The notes beneath the pieces were generated by a model that worked only from the letters and a program-made list of their open reading frames with translations, did no database searches and was not told the origin of the DNA. A DNA stretch of 64,000 nt from Micromonospora endolithica. GTDB lineage: Bacteria; Actinomycetota; Actinomycetes; Mycobacteriales; Micromonosporaceae. Shown here one piece after another: positions 34,702 to 44,453 of this stretch (position 1 is the first letter of the stretch; every line of letters begins with the position of its first letter). Position numbers and translations under genes: made by a program. The DNA is taken from assembly GCF_003626595.1 (NCBI RefSeq), contig NZ_RBAK01000001.1, positions 434,001 through 498,000 of the forward strand. The letters are read 5' to 3'.

Positions 34702-35656
34702 TGTAGGGATCTCGGCGGATCCGATCGTGGTCGCCGAGGGGCTGCACAAGTCCTTCGGCGACACCCGTGCGCTGCGAGGGCTGGACCTGAGCGTTCCGAG
34801 AGGAACGGTCTGCGGCGTGCTGGGGCCCAACGGCGCGGGGAAGACGACCGCGGTGCGCATCCTCGCGACCTTGTCCGACCCCGATGCCGGGCACGCCCGT
34901 ATCGCCGGATACGACGTCGTCCGCGATGCCGGCAAGGTGCGCGAGCGGATCGGGCTCGCGGGCCAGTACGCCGCCGTGGACGACAAGCTCACCGGCCGCG
35001 GCAACCTGCGAATCTTCGGGCGCCTCTACCACCTGTCCCGCCGCGAGGCGCACCGGCGGGCCGACGAGCTGCTCGACCGCTTCGGGCTGATGGACGACGC
35101 CGATCGCCCGGTCGCCGGCTACTCCGGCGGCATGCGACGCCGCCTCGACCTGATCACCAGCCTCATCCTTCGCCCCGACGTGCTCTTCCTGGACGAACCC
35201 ACCACCGGCCTGGATCCGCGCAGCCGCGGCGAAATCTGGGACAGCATCCGCGAGCTGGTGGCCGACGGCACCACGGTGCTGCTCACCACCCAGTATCTGG
35301 ACGAAGCCGATCACCTGGCCGACCACATCGCCGTGATCGACCACGGGCAGGCGATCGCCACGGGCACGCCCGACGCGCTGAAGGCCACGATCGGGGACCG
35401 CCTCGACGTCACCCTCGAGGACCCCGCCGCGCTGCCGGAGGCGATGACCGTCCTGAACACCCTGGCCGGCACCGAACCAACGACGACCGACGACGACCGG
35501 CTCAGCGTCGCCCTGCCAGCCACCGGCCCCCGGCTCGCCGACATCGTGCGCGAGCTCGACCACGCCGGAGTCGCCGCCGCCGACGTGAGCCTGCGCCGCC
35601 CCACCCTCGACGAGGTGTTCCTACGCCTCACCGACCGCAAGGAGCCCGTCAGATGA
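34679..35656 (+). CDS. ABC exporter ATP-binding protein, DrrA-like
   Basis: A 325-residue ATPase of the daunorubicin-resistance type. Walker A is GPNGAGKTT (about 50-58), the Q-loop region GLAGQYAAVDDKLTG, the signature YSGGMRRRLD (about 146), and Walker B VLFLDEPTTGLDP. The C-terminal extension (about 235-325) ending in PTLDEVFLRLTDRKE is the DrrA tail that couples to the membrane partner. It would power export of a hydrophobic drug or lipid through the permease encoded next with a four-base overlap. The family usually takes part in self-resistance or multidrug efflux; no biosynthetic cluster is visible around it. Confidence 0.93.
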   Translation: MTAYNVPSVGISADPIVVAEGLHKSFGDTRALRGLDLSVPRGTVCGVLGPNGAGKTTAVRILATLSDPDAGHARIAGYDVVRDAGKVRERIGLAGQYAAVDDKLTGRGNLRIFGRLYHLSRREAHRRADELLDRFGLMDDADRPVAGYSGGMRRRLDLITSLILRPDVLFLDEPTTGLDPRSRGEIWDSIRELVADGTTVLLTTQYLDEADHLADHIAVIDHGQAIATGTPDALKATIGDRLDVTLEDPAALPEAMTVLNTLAGTEPTTTDDDRLSVALPATGPRLADIVRELDHAGVAAADVSLRRPTLDEVFLRLTDRKEPVR

Positions 35657-36471
35657 CCGCCCCCACCTCACCACTGCGTCGGCTGGGCTGGACGCTCACC
35701 GACGGGCTGACCCTGGTCGGCCGGGAGCTGGGACGGCTGCGGCAGGAACCTGGGCAGATCGTCGCCGCGCTGGTCTTCCCGATCATCATGGTGGTGCTGT
35801 TCGGGTACGTCTTCGGCAGCGCGATCCAGGTGCCGGACGGCGGCGACTACCGCGAGTACCTCATGCCCGGCCTGTTCGCGATGGTGACCTTCTCCGCGTG
35901 GTTGGGGGTCATGACGAGGATGGCCACCGAAGCGACCCGCGGCGTGATGGACCGGTTCCGCTCCATGCCGATGGCGCGCTTGGCGGTGCCACTCGGCCAG
36001 ACCGGTGCCGACCTGCTGACCGGCCTGCTGATGCTGGCCATCATGGTGAGCGCGGGACTGCTGGTGGGCTGGCAGCCGCACCGCGGCCTGATCCCCACGG
36101 CCCAGGCGTTCCTGCTGATGATCGTGCTCCGGTACGCGCTGAGCTGGGTGGGCGTCTATGTGGGCCTGGCGGTGAAGAACGACCAGGTCGCCGACGCGCT
36201 GGTGCCGCTCGGCCTGCCGTTCACGATGCTGTCGAACGCGTTCGTCCCGACCGACGGCATGCCGGGCTGGCTGCGCTTCCTGGCCGACTGGAATCCGGTG
36301 AGCGCGCTCACCGCCGCCGCACGGGACCTGTTCGGCAACCCGGGCGCCCCGTCCGGAAACGTGGCCTGGCCACTCGCGCATCCGGTGACCGCCGTCCTGC
36401 TCTGGTCGGCCGCGCTGCTGGTGATCTTCGTCCCGCTGTCACTGCGCGCCTTTACGCGCAGCGGACGCTGA
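35653..36471 (+). CDS. ABC-2 type exporter permease, DrrB-like
   Basis: A 272-residue membrane protein with about six helices: IVAALVFPIIMVVLFGYVFG near 33-52, then LFAMVTFSAWLGVMTRMATE, LMLAIMVSAGLLVGW, LSWVGVYVGLA, and a final LLWSAALLVIFVPLSL. RFRSMPMARLAVPLG is the conserved cytosolic loop of ABC-2 permeases. It pairs with the ATPase just upstream (ATGA overlap) and ends the operon. Confidence 0.92.
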   Translation: MTAPTSPLRRLGWTLTDGLTLVGRELGRLRQEPGQIVAALVFPIIMVVLFGYVFGSAIQVPDGGDYREYLMPGLFAMVTFSAWLGVMTRMATEATRGVMDRFRSMPMARLAVPLGQTGADLLTGLLMLAIMVSAGLLVGWQPHRGLIPTAQAFLLMIVLRYALSWVGVYVGLAVKNDQVADALVPLGLPFTMLSNAFVPTDGMPGWLRFLADWNPVSALTAAARDLFGNPGAPSGNVAWPLAHPVTAVLLWSAALLVIFVPLSLRAFTRSGR

Positions 36472-36521
36472 ACGCCTCCAGACACCGAGGGACACGGTCG
36501 TCACCGGGGCGAGGGGCGCGG

Positions 36522-38267
36522 TCAGGGGGTGCGGATGGCGTCCAGGGCGAGCAGGGCGACGTGCAGGGACAGCGAGGCCTCGACGGAGTCGAGGTCGACG
36601 TCGAGGATGCGTCCGATCCGGGCCAGCCGTTCGTAGAAGGCGGGCCGGGACAGGTGGGCCGCGGCCGCCGCGGCGGACTTGTTCCGGCCGGCGTCCAGGT
36701 ACGCGCGCAGGGTGCCGAGCAACTGCTCCCGGGGGTGCTGCGCGTCGTACGCCAGCAGGGCACCCAGCTCGCGCTCGACGAACGTCTGCACCCGCGGTTC
36801 GTCCCGCAGCAGGTGCAGCAGGCCGGCGAGCCCGACGTGCGGCAGCCGGAAGACCGGCAGTTCCCGGCGGTCCCGGCGGGCGGCGTCGGCGATCTGCCGC
36901 GCCTCGACCAGCGAGCGGCGCGCCTCGCGTGGGCTGCCGACGCCGGTGCCGGCGGCGATGATGACCGCACCGGAGCCGGTCGTCCGCCCAGCGGTGGGGC
37001 GGGTCGGTTCGGGGCGGCTCCGGCGCAGCGCGGCGGCGAACGCGGCCAGCGCCCGGTCCTCGGCGGCCGGCCCGGGCAGGGCCAGCAGCGCGCCCACCGC
37101 CTGGTCGTCGACGGCGCTGGTGAGCGCGGTCAGTTTTGCCTCCCGCAGCGCCTGACCGACCGCCTCGGCCAGGTCCCGCAGCCGGGCCGGCCCGGCCTCC
37201 GGGTCCGGCTCGCCGGTCGCCGTGCCGTCACCGGTCGCGGCGCCGTCGTCGGTCCGGTGCCGGACCACGACGCCGACCAGGTGCCGGCGGTCCAGCACCA
37301 CGCCGAGCGCCCGGGCCCGCAACGCCACCTCGTCGACCGGCCGGGAGTGGTCGAGCAGCGCGGTGAGCAGGGTGCGGTGGATCTGCCGTTCCAGTCCCTC
37401 GGCGTCGCGGCGGATGAGCCTTCCCAGCGCCAACGTGGAGGCGGCCCGCTCGACCAGGATGGTGAGCCGGGTCGGCGGCGCGAGCCCCCGCACCTCGGCG
37501 CCGGGGCGCAGGTCGCCGCTGGAGGGCCAGCGCAGCAGCAGGCGTCCCCAGTCCTGGCCCCGGGCGCCGACGGTGGTCACCAGCCAGCCGCTGTCCGGGT
37601 CGTACGCCGTCCGCCCGGCCGGCTGGACCCGCCGCGAGTGCTGTTCCCACCCGTCGAGCAGCAGCTCGGCGCTCTCCCCCGCCGGGTCGTACGCGAGCAC
37701 CTGCCGGGACAGGTTCTCCAGCACCACCGGGCAGCCGGACAGTTCGGCGGCCTGCCGCACCACCTCGCCCGGTCCGGCGCCCTCCACGGACAGCTCGGTG
37801 AACCGCTGGTGGATCTCCTCGGTGGCCCGCAGCTCGGTCAGCTGCGCGTCCACGATCAGCGCGTGCACCGCCTCGGTGATCCGGACGAACGGGGTCGCCC
37901 GCCGCAGTTCGACCAGCGGCAGGCCGCGCCGTTCGGCGGCGGCGGCCATCACCCGGGGCACGCCGCTGTCGTACCGGCGGCCCAGCTCGACCACCAGGCC
38001 GGACACTCCCACGTCGGCCAAGTCGCCGATGAAGGCGCGCAGTCCCGCGTCGTCGGCGGGCAGGCCGATGCCGGTGGTGAGCACCAGTTCGCCGCCGTTG
38101 AGCAGGGTGGCGATGTCCGGTACCTCGGCCACGTGCACCCAGCGGACCGGCGCGTCCAGGCCGCCGTCGCCGGCGACCAGGCGCGGGGCGCCGTGGCGGA
38201 CCGGATCCAACGCGAGGACTTCACGCACGGTAGGGAACACGGCCGACACGCTACCGTCCGTGACCAC
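36522..38267 (-). CDS. PucR-family transcriptional regulator
   Basis: A 581-residue regulator. The N-terminal PucR-like sensor domain (about 10-130; TVREVLALDPVRHGAPRLVAG, VRWVHVAEVPDIATLLNGGE) is followed by a GGDEF-like CdaR linker region (about 300-460) and a C-terminal helix-turn-helix of the PucR_HTH type (LRAYLDAGRNKSAAAAAAHL, RPAFYERLARI, about 525-560). Such proteins control purine, amino-acid or aldehyde metabolism. The closest metabolic genes are distant, and its target is unknown. The methyltransferase gene lies 27 bp upstream on the same strand. Confidence 0.9.
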   Translation of the reverse strand: MVTDGSVSAVFPTVREVLALDPVRHGAPRLVAGDGGLDAPVRWVHVAEVPDIATLLNGGELVLTTGIGLPADDAGLRAFIGDLADVGVSGLVVELGRRYDSGVPRVMAAAAERRGLPLVELRRATPFVRITEAVHALIVDAQLTELRATEEIHQRFTELSVEGAGPGEVVRQAAELSGCPVVLENLSRQVLAYDPAGESAELLLDGWEQHSRRVQPAGRTAYDPDSGWLVTTVGARGQDWGRLLLRWPSSGDLRPGAEVRGLAPPTRLTILVERAASTLALGRLIRRDAEGLERQIHRTLLTALLDHSRPVDEVALRARALGVVLDRRHLVGVVVRHRTDDGAATGDGTATGEPDPEAGPARLRDLAEAVGQALREAKLTALTSAVDDQAVGALLALPGPAAEDRALAAFAAALRRSRPEPTRPTAGRTTGSGAVIIAAGTGVGSPREARRSLVEARQIADAARRDRRELPVFRLPHVGLAGLLHLLRDEPRVQTFVERELGALLAYDAQHPREQLLGTLRAYLDAGRNKSAAAAAAHLSRPAFYERLARIGRILDVDLDSVEASLSLHVALLALDAIRTP

Positions 38268-38294
38268 TGCCGCGCGATCGGCCGGCCGGCGCCC

Positions 38295-39104
38295 TCACAT
38301 CGGGTCGTCGCGGCCCAACTCCCAGCAGGCCACCGCGGTGGCGGCGGCGACGTTGAGCGAGTCGACGCCGCGCCGCATCGGGATGACCACCCGTACGTCG
38401 CTGCCGTCCATCGCCGCCCGGGTCAGCCCGGCGCCCTCCGCGCCGAGCAGCAGCGCGGAGCGGGCCCGGGCGGCGGGATCGAGGCGCTGGATCGGCACCG
38501 CGTCCGGCGCGGGGGTCATCGCCAGCACCGTGAAGCCGGCCGCGCGGACGTCACCGAGCGCGTCCGGCCAGGGCGCCAGGGTGGCGTACGGCACGGCGAA
38601 CACCTCGCCCATGCTGACCCGTACGCTGCGCCGGTAGAGCGGGTCGGCGCAGGACGGGGAGAGGAGCACCGCGTCCACGCCGAGCCCCGCCACGGCCCGG
38701 AAGATCGCGCCGACGTTGGTGTGGTTGTTGACGTCCTCCAGGATCACCACCCGGCGGGCGGTGGCCAGCACCTCGGCGGCGGTGGGCAGCGGCTTGCGCC
38801 GGAACGAGGCGAGCACTCCCCGGTGTACGTGGAAGCCGGTGGCGCGTTGCAGCACGTCCGGGGTGGCCGCGTACACCGGGGCCTCGCCGGTGTCCAGGTC
38901 GGCGAGCTGGTCGACGCGCTTGGCATCCACCAGGTAGGACCGGGCCGGGTAGCCGGCGCGCAGCGCGCGGCGCAGCACCAGCTCGCCCTCGGCGATGAAC
39001 AGGCCGTGCGGCGGCTCCCAGCGGGTGCGCAGCTCGACGTCGGTCAGCGCGCGGTAGTCGGCGAGCCGTTCGTCGTCCGGGTCGATGATCTGGTGGACGG
39101 GCAC
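38295..39104 (-). CDS. TrmH/SpoU-family RNA 2'-O-methyltransferase
   Basis: About 269 residues. An N-terminal substrate-binding part (EPPHGLFIAEGELVLRRAL, about 35-55) precedes a SPOUT knotted methyltransferase domain: motif 1 ILEDVNNHTNVGAIFRA (about 122-138), motif 2 ALLLGAEGAGLT, and motif 3 VIPMRRGVDSLNVAAATAV, which bind S-adenosylmethionine. The target is probably rRNA or tRNA ribose; the site is not predictable. I chose GTG 39104 (VPVHQIIDPDDERLADYR) because family members start just there; an upstream GTG at 39146 would add 14 residues. Confidence 0.9.
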   Translation of the reverse strand: MPVHQIIDPDDERLADYRALTDVELRTRWEPPHGLFIAEGELVLRRALRAGYPARSYLVDAKRVDQLADLDTGEAPVYAATPDVLQRATGFHVHRGVLASFRRKPLPTAAEVLATARRVVILEDVNNHTNVGAIFRAVAGLGVDAVLLSPSCADPLYRRSVRVSMGEVFAVPYATLAPWPDALGDVRAAGFTVLAMTPAPDAVPIQRLDPAARARSALLLGAEGAGLTRAAMDGSDVRVVIPMRRGVDSLNVAAATAVACWELGRDDPM

Positions 39105-39170
39105 CGGACGATTCTGCCGGACCCGCCGCAGGTCACCGGCGGGCACCCGGCGTGTTACCGGTAATATTCC

Positions 39171-39258
39171 GGAAGTTCGATACCGCCCTGTCCTGCTTCA
39201 CGGCGAGATCGGGCCGATTCTCCGAGGGACTGCCGGTTGAGGTTTCCCGAAACATTCC
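39171..39258. promoter_or_regulatory. Possible xylanase regulatory sites
   Basis: In the 300-bp region before the xylanase, GGAAGTTCG (39171) and CGAAACATTCC (39248) are near matches to the CGAA-N-TTCG type sites reported upstream of Streptomyces xylanase genes, and CCGGTAATATTCCGG lies at about 39159. No CebR 14-bp palindrome (TGGGAGCGCTCCCA) was seen. The likeness is weak. Confidence 0.3.
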
Positions 39259-39263
39259 ACTAA

Positions 39264-40844
<1,581 letters not shown>

Positions 40845-40860
40845 CCCGACCGATCGGAAC

Positions 40861-40895
40861 GATGCCCGGTGCGGGGTCCTCCCGCACCGGGCATC
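40861..40895 (+). terminator. Terminator hairpin after xylanase
   Basis: A perfect 15-bp stem, GATGCCCGGTGCGGG with CCCGCACCGGGCATC, and loop GTCCT, 16 bp past the xylanase stop. Confidence 0.85.
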
Positions 40896-40896
40896 G

Positions 40897-40968
40897 CCCC
40901 TTGTACAACGCCCGGCGTTAGGAAGGGGCCCTTGTACAACGCCAGGCGTTAACAAGGGGCCCTTCCTT
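40897..40968. repeat. GGGCCC-class palindromic element, copy 2 (duplicated unit)
   Basis: Two units of CCCTTGTACAACGCC-M-GGCGTTA (starting about 40898 and 40929) are followed by ACAAGGGGCCCTTCCTT. Each unit contains the dyad AACGCC-N-GGCGTT; GGAAGGGGCCCTTGT pairs with ACAAGGGGCCCTTCC at the end. It lies between the convergent xylanase and penicillin-binding protein genes and can act in both directions. Confidence 0.8.
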
Positions 40969-40977
40969 GCACACCAC

Positions 40978-43176
40978 TCAGCCGCGGCGGTCGAGCCAGC
41001 GGCGCAGATCGGCCAGCGGGTCGTCCTGGGTGGGGCGCTGGGGGCGGCGCTCCGGTTCGGGGCGCGGCGCCGGACGACGCGGGTCGCCCACCAGCTCGCG
41101 GCTGGGCACCCCGAAGGCCTTCTCCGGCTGGCCGTCGACCGCCGTCGCGATCACCCGGGCGACCGCGTCGATGACCTTCGCCTGCACCGCGCCGCCGACG
41201 GAGTCGCTCGGGTCGTCCGGGTTGGCGGCGATGCCGGCCACCGCCACCTGCGGGGTGAAGCCGACGAAGCTCTCCGTGCCGTTCTCCTCGGAGCTGCCCG
41301 TCTTGCCGGCCACCGGACGGCCGTCGAGGATCCGGTTCACCGAGGTGGCGGTGCCGCCGTCGCACTGGCCGAACGCGGACTGCTGGCCGACCGGGCAGCG
41401 CGCCGCGTCGGTGGCGGCGCGGGCCACGTCGGCGTCCAGCACCCGCTTGCAGGAGGGTTCGCCGACCGGCACCCGCTCGCCGTCGGCGGCGGTCACCGAG
41501 ACCACCGGCAGCGGCGCGCAGTACGTCCCCTCGGCCGCCACGGTCGCGTACGCGTTGGCCAGGTCCAGCGGGGTGGTGGCGGCCACGCCGAGGGTGAACG
41601 AGCCCCAGTTCCCGGCGTTGTCGGCGGCGAACGCGGCGTCGGCGTCGGCGCGGAACTGGATGCCTAGGCGCTGCGCCATCTCGACCACCTTCGCCGGGCC
41701 GACCTGCTCGGCGAGCCACACGAAGTAGGTGTTCACCGAGCGGCCGAAGCCGTCCCACATCATCCGGTAGCCGTCCATCCACTCCGGGTTGGCGTTGGCC
41801 GGGCACCAGCGGCCGTCGCAGCTGCCGTCGCCCTCGGCCGGGTAGCGGGTGGGCAGCCGGCTGGGGGCGTCGAAGCCGGTGGCCAGGGGCTTGCCGGCCT
41901 CCAGCGCGGCCAGCATGGTGAACAGCTTGAACGTGGAGCCGGCCTGGTAGCCGTCGACGCCCGGGCCGCCGGAGATCAGCGGGTTGACGGTGTTCGGGTG
42001 GTTGGTCTGCCCGGCCGGGTTCTCCGCCAGGCTGTAGTGCCGGTTGACGGCCATGGCCAGCACCCGCCCGGTGCCCGGCTGCACGGCCGCGATCGGCAGC
42101 GCGCGGGCGTTGTCGTACGAGTACGCCCGGGTGGCCTGCTTCTGCGCGGTCGCCTGGACCTGCGGGTCCAGCGAGGTGACCACGGTGTACCCGCCCCGGC
42201 GCAGCGCCTGCTCCCGCTCCTCGACGGTGGCGCCGAAGGCCGGCTGGGTCAGCCACCACGTACGCAGGTAGTCGCAGAAGAAGCCCCAGTCGTCGTGGCC
42301 GGACGCCACCGCGGTGCAGCCGTTGGGCTGGGCGGTGGGCCGCAGGGTGAGCTTCTCGGCCTTGGCCGCCGCCCCCTGCGCCGCGGTGATCGCCCCGGTC
42401 TCGACCATCGAGTCGAGGACGTACTCCCGCCGGTCCAGCGCCGCCTCCCGGTCGCCGGAGATCGGGCTGTACGCCTCGGGTGCCTGGACCAGGCCGGCGA
42501 GCAGGGCCGACTCGGCGAGGGTGAGCTGCGCCGGCGACTTGGCGAAGTAGCGCTGGCTGGCCGCCGCGACGCCGTACGCGCCGGAACCGAAGTACGCGAT
42601 GTTCAGGTACCGGTTGAGGATCTCGTCCTTGCCGAGGCGCTGCTCCAGCGCGTTGGCGTACCGGATCTCCTGGAGCTTGCGCCCGACGGTCTGCTCGGTG
42701 GCCGCGGCCCGCTCCTCGGCGGTGCGGCCGGGGTCGGTCTTGAGCACGTTGCGGACGTACTGCATGGTCAGCGTCGAGCCACCCTGGGCGGTCTCCCCGC
42801 CGCGCACGTTGGCGACCAGGGCACGGGCCAGGCCGCGCAGGTCCGCGCCGCCGTGGTCGTAGAACCGGCGGTCCTCGGCCGCGACGATCGCCTGCCGCAT
42901 CGTGGGCGCGATCTCCGCCAACGGCACGTCGGTCCGGTTCACGTCGTAGAACGTGGTGATCAGCGTCTTGCCGTCGTTGGCGTAGAGGTAGGAGCGCTGC
43001 GGCGTGGCCGGGGTGCGCAACGCCTCGGGCAGGTCGGCGTACCCACCGAGCGCCGCCTTCGCGGCGAACCCGAGCAGCAGGTTGCCCGGCAGCGCGGCGA
43101 CCGCCAGGACGAGACCGGCGACGACGCCGGCGAGCAGCACGGTGAACAGCCGCGACAACGGCGTACGGGGGCCCAT
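40978..43176 (-). CDS. Class A penicillin-binding protein (transglycosylase/transpeptidase)
   Basis: A 732-residue membrane-anchored cell-wall synthase. One N-terminal helix (SRLFTVLLAGVVAGLVLAVA) precedes a GT51 glycosyltransferase domain (about 60-250; AIVAAEDRRFYDHGG with the catalytic Glu, GGSTLTMQYVRN). The transpeptidase domain has QAGSTFKLF (active Ser in STFK), RSVNTYF (SxN) and VAGKTGSSEENG (KTG). A Pro/Arg-rich C-terminal tail replaces the PASTA or fibronectin domains of some relatives. ATG 43176 is chosen because the open frame upstream is repeat-derived; GGGGA lies just before it. Confidence 0.94.
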   Translation of the reverse strand: MGPRTPLSRLFTVLLAGVVAGLVLAVAALPGNLLLGFAAKAALGGYADLPEALRTPATPQRSYLYANDGKTLITTFYDVNRTDVPLAEIAPTMRQAIVAAEDRRFYDHGGADLRGLARALVANVRGGETAQGGSTLTMQYVRNVLKTDPGRTAEERAAATEQTVGRKLQEIRYANALEQRLGKDEILNRYLNIAYFGSGAYGVAAASQRYFAKSPAQLTLAESALLAGLVQAPEAYSPISGDREAALDRREYVLDSMVETGAITAAQGAAAKAEKLTLRPTAQPNGCTAVASGHDDWGFFCDYLRTWWLTQPAFGATVEEREQALRRGGYTVVTSLDPQVQATAQKQATRAYSYDNARALPIAAVQPGTGRVLAMAVNRHYSLAENPAGQTNHPNTVNPLISGGPGVDGYQAGSTFKLFTMLAALEAGKPLATGFDAPSRLPTRYPAEGDGSCDGRWCPANANPEWMDGYRMMWDGFGRSVNTYFVWLAEQVGPAKVVEMAQRLGIQFRADADAAFAADNAGNWGSFTLGVAATTPLDLANAYATVAAEGTYCAPLPVVSVTAADGERVPVGEPSCKRVLDADVARAATDAARCPVGQQSAFGQCDGGTATSVNRILDGRPVAGKTGSSEENGTESFVGFTPQVAVAGIAANPDDPSDSVGGAVQAKVIDAVARVIATAVDGQPEKAFGVPSRELVGDPRRPAPRPEPERRPQRPTQDDPLADLRRWLDRRG

Positions 43177-43317
43177 GGTCCCCAAGGATTGCCACGAATG
43201 CCGCCAACCGGCCACCCCCGCGACCAACCTGTCAGCAATTTCACCGCCCCCCACCAGCAATTTCCCACCCCCCCGCTGCGGACCACCCCTCACCCGCCTC
43301 CACCCACCCCCTTCCGC

Positions 43318-43378
43318 GCTGATCATGGGGTTGGCTGGTGGTTGGATCTCCGAATCACCCGCCAACCCCATGATCAGC
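43318..43378. repeat. 18-bp perfect inverted repeat, ATGATC class
   Basis: GCTGATCATGGGGTTGGC (43318-43335) and its exact reverse complement (43361-43378) flank a 25-bp loop that has its own small dyad (GGTG with CACC). It lies in the 367-bp gap between the penicillin-binding protein start and the unknown membrane protein stop, followed directly by a tandem array. Confidence 0.9.
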
Positions 43379-43380
43379 CC

Positions 43381-43510
43381 AAGAGGGCGGGGCGCAGCGC
43401 GGGAGGGCGGGGCGCAGCGCAAGAGGGCGGGGCGCAGCGCAAGAGGGCGGGGCGCAGCGCGGGAGGGCGGGGCGCAGCGCGGGAGGGCGGGGCGCAGCGC
43501 GGGAGGGCGG
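43381..43510. repeat. 20-bp tandem repeat, six copies plus a half
   Basis: The unit RRGAGGGCGGGGCGCAGCGC (R = A or G) is repeated without gaps. Two variants occur, starting AAG or GGG, in the order A-G-A-A-G-G followed by a GGG half copy. It is almost pure purine-GC and open in several frames, which creates false coding frames. It begins three bases after the inverted repeat at 43318-43378. Confidence 0.93.
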
Positions 43511-43543
43511 GAGGCGGGAGCGGGGTGGGGCGGGTGGGGGCGG

Positions 43544-44326
43544 TCAGGTGGGGCGGGTGGGGGGTTGGGGGGCGGCGCTGAGGCTGGCGGCGGTGGCGTC
43601 CCGGATGATCTCGCGGGGCATCAGGCGACCGGAGCGGTAGGCGATGCCGATGCCGGCGATCAGGACGAAGATCGCCCCGAAGGTCTGCAACGACCCGACC
43701 AGCGCGCCGGCCAGACCGAGCAACGGCGCGGCGATCATGAGCATGGTCCCGTCGCCGATGCTGAACATCCCGGAGCGGGCCACCGCCCAGCCGGTGAGCA
43801 GCCATCCCGCGCTGTAACAGCCCGCGCCGACCAGGACCAGCATCCGAGCGGTGGTGCCGAAGACCGGCGTCTCCTCGGCCAGGCCGGCGAACGGCAGCAT
43901 CAGCACCGTGCCGGCGATGCTGGCCAGCAGACCGGCCACCGCGGACCAACGGCTGCGGGTCGCGGCGAGCAGGCCGGTCAGCGCGAGCAGGGCGAGCAGG
44001 CCCAGCCACACCGCCGCCACCCACGCGATCAGGTAGATCGGCCGGCCGTCGGCCGGGTACGGGTCGGTCGCCACCCCGCCGTCGCTCGCCTTCGCCACCA
44101 CCCCGTAGAGAACGGCGTACGCGGGCAGCAGCCACACCGCTCCGCGGGCCAGCCGGCGCAGCGACCAGGCCCAGCTCGCGTTGGTGGCCGGCCCCGGGGG
44201 CAACGGGTCACCGACGAACGGCAGCACCCCGAATCCCCCGCCGGTACGCCGGGTGCCGATCGGCCCGGCGGGGTCGTGTGCCCCGACCGGGGGCGCGGAG
44301 CGTGCCCGCTTAGCCGGTTCCTTCAT
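43544..44326 (-). CDS. Multi-pass membrane protein of unknown function
   Basis: A 260-residue protein. A Pro/Gly-rich cytosolic leader (about 1-55) is followed by some six hydrophobic segments, including VWLLPAYAVLYGVVA, LIAWVAAVWLGLLALLALTG, VAGLLASIAGTVLMLPFAG, LVLVGAGCYSAGWLLTG and FGAIFVLIAGIGIAYRSG. I do not recognise a family. ATG 44326 is preferred; the long upstream frame has no protein character. It lies between the repeat array and the SPFH gene, on the same strand as both neighbours. Confidence 0.7.
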   Translation of the reverse strand: MKEPAKRARSAPPVGAHDPAGPIGTRRTGGGFGVLPFVGDPLPPGPATNASWAWSLRRLARGAVWLLPAYAVLYGVVAKASDGGVATDPYPADGRPIYLIAWVAAVWLGLLALLALTGLLAATRSRWSAVAGLLASIAGTVLMLPFAGLAEETPVFGTTARMLVLVGAGCYSAGWLLTGWAVARSGMFSIGDGTMLMIAAPLLGLAGALVGSLQTFGAIFVLIAGIGIAYRSGRLMPREIIRDATAASLSAAPQPPTRPT

Positions 44327-44453
44327 GCCGCACCTCGCCCGTTCCGCGGGCGGCGCGGGACGCGCCGAGGCGCCCCGATGACTGGTCACCGCCCGTCCTA
44401 GGACCGATGGTGGCAGGCACCGGAGCGCCTCGTGAGCAGTTCTCGCGTTTAGC

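Noticed and set aside
39159..39173. CebR operator before the xylanase
   Set aside because: CCGGTAATATTCCGG does not match the TGGGAGCGCTCCCA consensus.
43177..43422. N-terminal extension of the penicillin-binding protein
   Set aside because: It consists of the inverted and tandem repeats read in frame; the membrane anchor begins just after the ATG at 43176.
43381..43510. CRISPR array
   Set aside because: Units are 20 bp and contiguous with no unique spacers, and no cas genes are near.
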